Shown here: piece after piece, positions 56,420-64,000 of the stretch | Layout of the letters: each line of letters begins with the position of its first letter | Position numbering within the stretch: the stretch's first letter is position 1 | Assembly: GCA_004764695.1 (NCBI GenBank) | Contig: SMSO01000037.1 | Location: forward strand, 1,534,247 to 1,598,246 | From: Schizochytrium sp. TIO01 | Taxonomy: Eukaryota > Sar > Bigyra > Thraustochytrida > Thraustochytriidae | Reading direction: 5' to 3' | Length of the DNA: 64,000 nucleotides | The notes under the pieces: generated by a model | Databases searched by the model: none | What the model was told of the DNA's origin: nothing | Seen by the model: the letters and a program-made list of their open reading frames with translations, nothing else | Translations under genes and position numbers: made by a program

Positions 56420-57111
56420 CGAAAGACGAGAACTTTCCATTCAACAGCCTCACAGAATTTCCTCAATTCCCGGTATCTTTCTGAAAAGAAATATTGTCGA
56501 CTATGTCCACAGGGTATGCTGTTATTGTGGGTCAACCTTTGTCTTTACAGTATCCAAGATAACTGCTTTCCTATTCTTTTGTTTTCTTTTTTCTAAAAAA
56601 GGGTCGCAAAAGTGGCTTCTGGGCCATTTTCTAAATGCGAAGTGGAAGTATTTCTTAGCCAAATAAAGGACTCACTCTTGCTTTGGTGAGGCATTTTCGA
56701 ATGGGATCTGGAGGTGTTGCATTTACTATTGACGAGGATCGCCCGAAGAGTAATTTCGAAAATTCGAAAATTCGAAAACTCTTTCAAGCCCCATGGTGGT
56801 TCTTGAACTTCAACCTAGCAACACGATTGATTGCGTTTCTTCGTGACATTTCGCAAAGTTCACCTCTATACCTTGGTCCAGAGCCTCTTCTCTTGTACCT
56901 TACTGTTCTACTGCGATGACGAGTTGGCACCATGTAGGATTCTGCATCATCTGTTAGAGACTCAGTATAACAGGTACACAAATTGCTTGTTATAGATACA
57001 GATTATAGCTACCTTATATCTCATAAATAGATATTTATTATTAGGTGGCGGTAGCTAATCCTAAGCCCAGCTAGTTGATAATAAGTCAATTGAGAATACT
57101 AGTAAAGAAAG

Positions 57112-57131
57112 GAGAGAGAGAGAGAGAGAGA
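57112..57131. repeat. GA microsatellite
   Basis: About ten GA units, roughly 270 bases upstream of the V-ATPase c start codon; possibly in its promoter. Confidence 0.85.
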
Positions 57132-57400
57132 TCAACAAGGGAAGAGAGAGACAAGCTAGCCTTGCTCTCGCAGTCCTGTTCGTTGAGCTGATATCTTGGC
57201 TCGCGAAACACATTCGCACTAGCGAGATCAAACTCCTCTCCCGAATCACGCTTACCGTTCGAACGCTATCGCGGCTGCGGCTTTTGGATTGCTAGGAGCG
57301 TCTAAGACAAGTAAAAGGCTTCATTGTGACCGCCTCTCCGCTAGTCCAGAGCAAAGCAAAAGTCAAACGGGCAGACAACTAAGCGCTCAAACTCTGCAAA

Positions 57401-57895
57401 ATGTCAGAACTTAACGTAGGCACGGCAATGCCGGTCTTCTTTGGCATGGGTGGTGCAAGCCTCGCACTAGTGCTTGCAAACGTTGGCGCTGCCTATGGTA
57501 CTGCTAAGGCTGGCGTGGGTGTTGCTGCTATGGGTGTCATGAACCCCGAAGCTGTGATGAAGAACATTATCCCCGTCGTTATGGCTGGTGTGATTGGTAT
57601 CTACGGTCTCATTGTTTCCGTATTACTTGCCTCAAACATTGACCAACCTGTGGAACAGAACGGTGTAGAGATCAATGTTTATGGCTGGGATGTGGGCTTC
57701 AAGAACTTTGCAGCAGGTCTCGCTGTAGGAGTAAGTGGATTGGGTGCTGGGTATGCCATTGGCGAAGTTGGAGATCTCGGTGTCAAGATGGTTGGCTTGG
57801 AATCTCGTTTGTTTGTTGGCCTTATCCTCATCCTTATTTTTGCAGAGGCTGTGGCATTGTACGGCCTCATTGTGGCCCTCATTCTGTCCACCTAA
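57401..57895 (+). CDS. V-type ATPase proteolipid subunit c
   Basis: 164 residues; forms the proton-carrying ring of the vacuolar/endomembrane H+-ATPase. Four membrane helices are visible: about 10-32, 55-78, 98-122 and 136-162. The proton-binding glutamate is E149 in [19 protein letters not shown]. The paired motifs [20 protein letters not shown] and [20 protein letters not shown] are the usual duplicated halves. Length and loop sizes are standard. The start sits in AAAATGTC. The close relative c'' (VMA16) has an extra N-terminal helix, so this is c rather than c''. C-ending codons suggest high expression. Confidence 0.97.
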   Translation: MSELNVGTAMPVFFGMGGASLALVLANVGAAYGTAKAGVGVAAMGVMNPEAVMKNIIPVVMAGVIGIYGLIVSVLLASNIDQPVEQNGVEINVYGWDVGFKNFAAGLAVGVSGLGAGYAIGEVGDLGVKMVGLESRLFVGLILILIFAEAVALYGLIVALILST

Positions 57896-60156
57896 TGTAG
57901 CAATGCTCTGCCAATCACTCTCGCAAAGTAGGACTCGCTTATGCGCAGTTTCCATTAAACGCCAAAGCATAACCTCGTTTTTTCACTCAAACCTTGCAAC
58001 CTCTGGCAACTCGCACAACAAATTCTAAGATTTCTCCGAATTCAATAACTACGATTACCAGTTTAACATAATCTAGCTATCTTCGACTGTTTAGTTTCAG
58101 TGTGAGGCTATACTCGTTTCCTTGGTTTTGCGTTTTGCTATTTCTTTTGAAAACGCAATTCAAGAAAGTCAACCAATCAAACTGATCTGATTTTCTAAAA
58201 CATTCTAAAAGAAATCAGTCTGAAGCATCCTTGATATAGATATTTATCGTCTTGGTTCTACTTAAGCTATGGTTTCGAGTCACTTGAAGGTTGCAGTTGA
58301 GCATCGAAAGATCTTGTTAAGCTATGTCTGAGGAACCACTATGAGTAGCAATTAGGCTTGAATGTCATTCCTGGAGCCGCTTCAAGCAAGTCACAGAACC
58401 TTTTGATACCTACATCATAGCGATTAGATTTAAAACAAATTATTTCAATAGTTTCTAATGTCATGTTTACCCTTGAAACAACATGTACAATTAGCTTTTT
58501 GGTTCTTATTCTTTTGAAAAAAGTGTTGTATAAGAATATCTTCGATTTTGAAAGAAAACATATTAATTTATGACTTAGACAAAAAACAATTTTTTATTTC
58601 AATAATGAAATTCTCAAATCAAGCGTTTAGCCTTGTCATGTCAACGTCGATAATCCAGACATCCTTGCCGAGAGAATTATTCAATTGTGGAGTGTAATAT
58701 CTCAGTGCGAAACTCAAAGATCAGACACCGTATTGAGTGCATTCAGGTCGTAGGTCACAGCTATAATTAGGTCAACGAATACATGGCTGCCCTCATAATG
58801 GTAAAAAAGTACGCAAACCCCCCCCAAACGGACGAAAGGTTTCATACTGATTCATCTAATTATTTAAGATTGTAAAATTTACTAAGCTACTGTGCAATCA
58901 CTACATACGCCTCAAGTCGGCTGCTTCCAAAAATTGCTCTTTCGAAGATTGTACATTCTCGCATAGAATCCTCTATGTATCTTGAGTAAGGAGTCAAAGT
59001 ATTTCTTAACCCTGAGTATTGTTTTTTTCTACACCTAAGGGAGTCTGCTTTTCAAATTCGCTCTTTTGATCTCTGCTTTTAATGCTCTTAAGTGTCTTGT
59101 GGAAACAATTTAGTTCTACGAAATATGATCCTGGCAAGGATATCCACCTTCATGTAGCTATGTTTGAGGATTGCAGTAGGCCAACAATGAACATCTTGTC
59201 ACACGTTTTCTTAGCCAATGTTAAGCTGTAGCGCTGGGCAGGTCCTTGTTAACTATCGCTATGAATTTTCTGTACTGAAACAGGTGAGACAAGAGTACTT
59301 TTTGTTCATCACCATCTTCTCAACTAAGATCATTCATGTTTTTAGAACATTTCTCCTGCTTAATTCTGTCTGGGATCTGTAATTGAATAATTAGCTTCAA
59401 CCTTCCCAATATATCATGTTTGCTCTATTGTTCGAATTTATTTATTTTTAAAAGGGGTCTCAAAAACCTTGGGTCGTAGCTTCAGTATTTCACAGATAGG
59501 TAAGGTGTAGGTCTTTGAATTATTTATCCGCGCTATGAGCACCATGATATGTTCTTTCATACAGGCGATAGTTATATATATATATTAGTTGTACCCACTA
59601 ACTAGTGTAATTTTCATTCTTATTAAAATTTGGATCATTTGGTTTTCACTTCAGAAGCTCATTGTCGGAAGCTGGGATCTTGCAGCTTTTCTTATCCTTC
59701 AAATCTATGAAGCTTAATATCCAATGGAGGATGCGGTCAGCTTTTTCACAACTTCAAAAGGACGACTGAGTACGCCGCCAGAGGTATGACAGGGACACAC
59801 TGAAGCTTTTCATCTAATCTGTATAGCTAGGGACTTCTATCTAGGTAGTTCTTGTTAGGTACCTAGGCTGCTACCAGTATATAAGTAGACCTAGGCCTAT
59901 ATCCAAAAGGCCCTATGCGAAATCATATGAATGTACAAGGTTATTGCTAAATCTTGATTAGTCTTCTGCGTGATCGCGCAGATACCTAAGCCACAGCGCA
60001 AGCTTTAGAGGAGCTTTTGCTTGGTGGGGCTCTCACGGGGCTGCTTCTACCTTTACCCAGCGCTAAGCGAAAGACGAAAACGTGTTCAAGCTGGCTAATC
60101 GAACGGTGAATAGGATCGGGGCCTTGCCCTTTTGAATAGTCTCAGGTATAGCTGCC
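57896..60156. other. Spacer between V-ATPase c and PQ-loop gene
   Basis: 2.3 kb of AT-rich DNA with a short C-run near 58819 and a TA run near 59574. No gene, RNA or extended repeat seen. Promoter of the PQ-loop gene is expected in the last 200 bases. Confidence 0.6.
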
Positions 60157-61611
60157 ATGACTAGCAACGGCCCAAGCTGCACCTGCTATCCGGCTGTGAA
60201 GGATGGCCAGCACTTTAATGAATTCATTGCCTACCACCTGGGTGAATGTGTCTGGAGTGCTACGGAAATCTCATCTGTGATTATTGGATTTTCATCCATT
60301 GGATTTTGGCTTGCCTGCCAAATGCCTCAAATCATTAAGAACTATAGAAAACGCAGCGCAAGTGCTCTCTCAAAGTGGTTTCTTCTTGAGTGGTTCCTTG
60401 GTGATCTTCTCAATCTTAGTGGCGCATTACTTACGAAGCAGCTTCCTACGCAGCTTGCAACAGCGGTTCTCTTCATTTTCAATGATGGCTTCATGCTGTT
60501 TCAGATGATCTATTACACCATGTACGGCGTGCAAGAGCCCGCTATTGAGGTAGACGAATCTGACCTGGACCAAGCTCTCCTGCACAGTGACCAGCATCAT
60601 GAACAGAGCTCATTTTCAACCGGTGGACAGAGTCAGGCGGCGCGTGGGACTCGGTATTCTGCTTTAGCGGAAGCTTCCGAAGAAGAGAATGGTGATGACG
60701 ACAATGATGATAGCCACCATGGCTCTAATGGTAATGGAAACATGCGCTCTAAAACATCTCGCTTGCTTAGCATGGCTGCTCTTGTTGTCCCACTGTACAG
60801 TGCTGCACTCATCCAAACCCAAATGCAGACCACAAGCAAGTTTGGTGGTGCTGATATCATTCCTGTGCACATGCCAAACACCACTTCTTCCTTGTTCACT
60901 AATTTGGCAAAATTCGAAGACCTTCCTGACTGCGGCGCTCATGCCGAAGACGTAAGTCCTTTAGCCAACCAAATCGGCACAGCTATTGGATGGGTATCCG
61001 CAGTTATTTACTTGAACAGTCGTCTTCCCCAGATTTTTAAGAACTACCGTCGCAAGTCTGTGGAGGGTCTTTCCTTTCTCATGTTCTTTTGTGCTGTAAT
61101 GGGCAACACAACCTATGGTCTTGGTGTCTTGCTTCGCGATGCCTCGTGGAAGGCCATCAACAAGGCCTTGCCTTGGCTTGTTGGTAGCCTTGGCACTTTG
61201 GCACTTGATTTTTGCATTCTGTTGCAGTTCTGGTGCTACAACGAAACAACCAAGGACGAAGAGATTGCAGAGCTGGAGGAGGCTGATGCTATGTATGTTG
61301 CAGCCGTAGATGCTGCAGATGCTGGAGACTCTTCGGCACGTGCATTTGCTGCACAAGCTCGTGAACGTCGTCGCCATGCGTTGGAAGCGCTTCAACGCAG
61401 TCCTAAGCGCGGCATTTTTGGCATCAAGGCCTGGAATACCTCACCATTCTTCAAGCCCATGAAGCCAGGAACTCCAGGACACAGTCGCCACTCTTCAATG
61501 CCGCCTCTGAACCTTCAAGACTCTACTTCGCTTGGTGTTTTGCCTTCCGAGTCCGAGTCCGCGGCGCAATCGAACGTTGGAAACCGTCCCACATCTAGCT
61601 CTTTTCAATGA
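60157..61611 (+). CDS. PQ-loop repeat vacuolar/lysosomal amino acid transporter (SLC66A1/Ypq-like)
   Basis: 484 residues. Family members export cationic amino acids from lysosome or vacuole. Two PQ-loop repeats are present: LACQMPQIIKNYRKRSASAL (P57-Q58, about 43-72) and NSRLPQIFKNYRRKSVEGLS (P291-Q292, about 278-306), each starting a three-helix half (about 36-125 and 270-362), with one more hydrophobic segment near 203-221. The halves are separated by an acidic, Asn/His-rich loop (130-200), longer than usual. FNDGFMLFQMIYY and PWLVGSLGTLALDFCILLQFW close the two bundles. The C-terminal 120 residues are cytosolic-type, Ala-rich then Ser/Pro-rich. The substrate is inferred from family. Start ATG in GCCATGA. 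No intron. Confidence 0.9.
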   Translation: MTSNGPSCTCYPAVKDGQHFNEFIAYHLGECVWSATEISSVIIGFSSIGFWLACQMPQIIKNYRKRSASALSKWFLLEWFLGDLLNLSGALLTKQLPTQLATAVLFIFNDGFMLFQMIYYTMYGVQEPAIEVDESDLDQALLHSDQHHEQSSFSTGGQSQAARGTRYSALAEASEEENGDDDNDDSHHGSNGNGNMRSKTSRLLSMAALVVPLYSAALIQTQMQTTSKFGGADIIPVHMPNTTSSLFTNLAKFEDLPDCGAHAEDVSPLANQIGTAIGWVSAVIYLNSRLPQIFKNYRRKSVEGLSFLMFFCAVMGNTTYGLGVLLRDASWKAINKALPWLVGSLGTLALDFCILLQFWCYNETTKDEEIAELEEADAMYVAAVDAADAGDSSARAFAAQARERRRHALEALQRSPKRGIFGIKAWNTSPFFKPMKPGTPGHSRHSSMPPLNLQDSTSLGVLPSESESAAQSNVGNRPTSSSFQ

Positions 61612-62066
61612 ATCACGATAACGAATGGTAGGGCATAGCTGAGACGGACTCTATTTTCATACTTTTTCTACATAATAGGATAAAGTACATCAGCATACTA
61701 CATCTGGAACAAAGAAACAGCAGTCCGTGAACATTATATTAGAAAAAATAAAAATCATAAGCATAATCATAATAAAGTAGAACATGGATTTAACATGACA
61801 TCTTGAAAGATCATGGATGTATTGACAAAACGATTTGGAAATTGATAATGCATTCAGGGTTTTCCCGCACATTAATCACTAAGAACCAAGCCTTCTAGTT
61901 TCTTTGCATCCCAGACCATATTTGTTCTTTTTTTTTTTTTCTGTTTACTTTTCAAAATCTTAAAAGCAAGCCAGCAACGAGTTTTGTAGGCTTTTAAAAA
62001 ATGAGGGCATAATTCATGAATTATGTCCTGAATGTAGGAAGAATCAGAGTTTATCGATAAATTGAA
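61612..62066. other. Convergent spacer with palindrome
   Basis: 3' UTRs of two converging genes. A poly-T run sits at about 61929-61941, and a 26-base palindrome at 62004-62029, 38 bases past the NEL-gene stop. No gene. Confidence 0.6.
62004..62029. terminator. Palindrome between convergent gene ends
   Basis: CATAATTCATGAATTATG (62008-62025) is a perfect 18-base palindrome; with flanking AGGG/TCCT pairs (one G-T) the arms extend to 26 bases. Its place between two converging 3' ends makes a 3'-end or RNA-hairpin role possible, but palindromes also arise by chance in AT-rich DNA. Confidence 0.35.
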
Positions 62067-64000
62067 TCACACTGATTCTGAGTCACAGGATTCGGTGGAC
62101 CATGCTGCAATGGCACGATGGAGCTTGTTTGGGAAAACGTCTGGTTCAACATGAACATTGGTGAAATCCATTCCTGTTACAATCCAGCGATCTAGTAATT
62201 CTGGTAACTCCCAGGGCCCACGTCGATCAAAGATAACTGGTTGATCCATTGGCTCTCCACTAAATGCCCGGAGGCTGAGCCGCTTCGAAAGTCTGTCAGT
62301 CGGCAGGTCTTCGTACTTGATCGTTTGAGCAACCTCTGAGCGAATTTGGCGTTCCCACTCTGGCCAAGATACCAACCACTGCTCGAACTGCTCGTCCGTG
62401 ACGCTCAATGCAGCTTCTTTAGCCACGTTAATGTCCTCTTCCGTGACGTTCACAAACGAACGGTAGAGCATAGCTACAGCGGAGACTGGAAGATCAAGCT
62501 CTTCCCGAAGTGAAATTTCATAGCGAAGATACACACATACATCATCTTGAGTAGCACCCGGATGGTGCGCAGCATGTTCTCGAACGATTTGAAGCCTCAT
62601 TACCCTTTTCCCTAAAGCGCGAAGAGCCTCACGGTCTCCTCTTGCATTTATAACAAGGGTGATTAAATACATATCATTGAGCGCCCAGATAGGTTTGTCT
62701 GAACAAGAATCGATTGCGTCAGAGATTCGGGACAAAAGCTCTTCACGAACACCATCAGGATCATCTTGCAAAGTTTGAAGAAGTTCCACCACCCGCTTAG
62801 CTAGTCCTTCTCGTAGATCTGGACGACGAAACTCAGCACTTCGCAACAGAAGGTTCAAGAAGGCTAATACAGAGGAGTGATAAAAGGAATCTAATACTTC
62901 TTGAAGAGACAAATGAGATTCTAGGTGTGCTTCATCTTCCCAAAACTTCACAGCCTCTTCCAGAGTCTGGTGTTGTCGTGGTCGACCACCCTTCGAGTCA
63001 CCGAGATCGAGCTCAAGCAAGGTAAATAAAGCGCCGCACCTCGCACGGAGAATCTCAAGATCGAAATCTCTACCAATAGGAGAGGTTTCATCTACTACAA
63101 TACTCTGTGCATGTCGAATAACTGAGTCAGGAAGAGTGTCCAAGCTGCTGCAATTAGTGATCTTGATGCTGGAGGTCACACGGACGGACTCTGGGACTAC
63201 TTGCAACTCAGGGTTATCTTCCATGGTAAGAATACGGACTCGAAGGCGCTCAGGAAGGTGAACAAGACGTGTACAATCGCAAATATCAAGTGATTGACGA
63301 ACTCGAATATTCGGCGGGAGTTCGACAAGTGATGGTAGTTTTCGCAACGCAAGCGAGCCTCTCAGGTTTATCACGTCTGGCAAAAGCTCCAAACTTGGAC
63401 AAGAGTCAACGCGAAGGTTGCCTCGGCAGACCAAATCAGAAGGCAAACTGATCAGATTGAGGCATTGGTATACCACGAGGTCGCCAACTTGAATACCATG
63501 AGGAATCGTAAGCATGCCACACTGCTCTATACGTAGAACTCGCTTCACCTTGAAAGTTGAGCCTGAGGTTTCGAGTTGCGAGCATTGTACAATATGACAC
63601 ATGTCGACATTCATTCCTTCCGGAAGCTTCATGAGCCCAACATTTCTTAACGAGACACTTTGCCTACCACTTGGATTAAAAAATGAACTTGGGAGTGAAT
63701 TCAGATTTGTACAGCTGTATATAGAGCACTTTTCACGAACTTGTACTCCCTCAAGAATATGCGTAAGGGAGGGCATATTCTTAATATAAATAGTGTCAAC
63801 ACGAACACCTGATGGAATTGCTTCAAGGGGGCAGCGTTTTGCTTTGAACAAATTTCGTACTACCAAATCTTCAGGTAAGTCATACAGTTCAGTACAACCT
63901 GCTATAATCAGTTCAGACACCTGTAGGCCTTTTGGTAGTGTACGCAAGGGAGTGCTGCGAATACGAAGGTGCTCATTGATGCGTAAATGTCCCAGTTCAT
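62067..64000 (-). CDS. LRR protein with bacterial-type NEL E3 ubiquitin ligase domain (5' end outside window)
   Basis: At least 644 codons are open to the right edge, so the N-terminus lies outside; no ATG start is seen. Counting from the Leu codon at 63947 as residue 1: residues 1-285 are about a dozen irregular leucine-rich repeats of 20-24 residues, of the LPxxLxV-xxLxIxxCxxL type. Residues about 325-545 match the NEL (novel E3 ligase) fold of IpaH/SspH-type effectors: a Trp-bearing first helix, FLNLLLRSAEFRR, the catalytic CxD as SCSDKP (C415, D417), ALRALGKRVMRLQIV, DDVCVYLRYEISLREEL, FVNVTEEDINVAKEA and QWLVSWPEWERQI. An 80-residue tail follows. Cys-based transfer of ubiquitin from E2 is known for the family. 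No intron; codon use resembles the neighbours. Acquisition from bacteria is inferred. Confidence 0.85.
   Translation of the reverse strand, partial: ELGHLRINEHLRIRSTPLRTLPKGLQVSELIIAGCTELYDLPEDLVVRNLFKAKRCPLEAIPSGVRVDTIYIKNMPSLTHILEGVQVREKCSIYSCTNLNSLPSSFFNPSGRQSVSLRNVGLMKLPEGMNVDMCHIVQCSQLETSGSTFKVKRVLRIEQCGMLTIPHGIQVGDLVVYQCLNLISLPSDLVCRGNLRVDSCPSLELLPDVINLRGSLALRKLPSLVELPPNIRVRQSLDICDCTRLVHLPERLRVRILTMEDNPELQVVPESVRVTSSIKITNCSSLDTLPDSVIRHAQSIVVDETSPIGRDFDLEILRARCGALFTLLELDLGDSKGGRPRQHQTLEEAVKFWEDEAHLESHLSLQEVLDSFYHSSVLAFLNLLLRSAEFRRPDLREGLAKRVVELLQTLQDDPDGVREELLSRISDAIDSCSDKPIWALNDMYLITLVINARGDREALRALGKRVMRLQIVREHAAHHPGATQDDVCVYLRYEISLREELDLPVSAVAMLYRSFVNVTEEDINVAKEAALSVTDEQFEQWLVSWPEWERQIRSEVAQTIKYEDLPTDRLSKRLSLRAFSGEPMDQPVIFDRRGPWELPELLDRWIVTGMDFTNVHVEPDVFPNKLHRAIAAWSTESCDSESV

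Larger units (their letters stand above)
54173..57400. other. Divergent spacer between delta-COP and V-ATPase c
   Basis: 3.2 kb. The first 400 bases are relatively GC-rich (delta-COP leader/promoter). It holds a 74-base tandem duplication (56272-56419), a GA microsatellite (57112-57131) and TAGG units near 55400-55500. Open frames at 55907-56230, 56346-56666 and 56683-56919 are not recognised. The V-ATPase promoter lies at the right end. Confidence 0.55.

Overview
This window is nuclear DNA of a eukaryotic microbe with long, AT-rich, repeat-bearing spacers and mostly intronless genes. Two genes have GT-AG introns: a Rho GTPase with one 92-base intron and mitochondrial ribosomal protein uS15m with two. 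The gene set fits a heterotroph with mitochondria: V-ATPase, COPI coat, Mn superoxide dismutase, beta-oxidation-type thiolase, Pumilio, USP protease, PQ-loop vacuolar transporter and a cytochrome-b5-fused front-end desaturase. My best guess is a stramenopile of the labyrinthulomycete (thraustochytrid) type. That is inference from gene architecture and compactness; no marker gene here proves it.

Layout, left to right. 1-10.9 kb: Rho-family GTPase (-), front-end (probably sphingolipid delta-8) desaturase (+), mitochondrial MnSOD (-). 10.9-20.5 kb: gene-poor and rich in repeats, with one remarkable gene (-) that joins a SAP30-like Sin3-binding domain to an SGF29-type tandem Tudor domain. 20.5-29 kb: a CaMK-type kinase with an acylation-type N-terminus (+), uS15m (-), and an ABCG half-transporter with a very long acidic linker (-). 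33-44 kb: USP deubiquitinase (+), Pumilio/PUF protein (+), TFIIS-N-domain nuclear protein (-). 46-52 kb: an ACAA2-like thiolase (+) lying between two broken, oppositely oriented relics of a Fanzor/TnpB-type RNA-guided nuclease gene. 52-62 kb: delta-COP (-), V-ATPase proteolipid c (+), PQ-loop transporter (+). 62-64 kb: a leucine-rich-repeat protein with a bacterial-effector-type NEL E3 ubiquitin ligase domain (-), running off the right edge.

Genes do not form operons. Neighbours are often convergent: CaMK/uS15m, PUF/TND, thiolase/delta-COP and PQ-loop/NEL. The spacers carry many microsatellites and a dispersed 60-85-base repeat family found at least eight times in both orientations.

The observations most worth following are the NEL E3 ligase in a eukaryotic context, the SAP30-SGF29 fusion (a deacetylase-complex module joined to an H3K4me reader), the Fanzor relics, and the dispersed repeat family. 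All domain calls are by eye; no database search was run.
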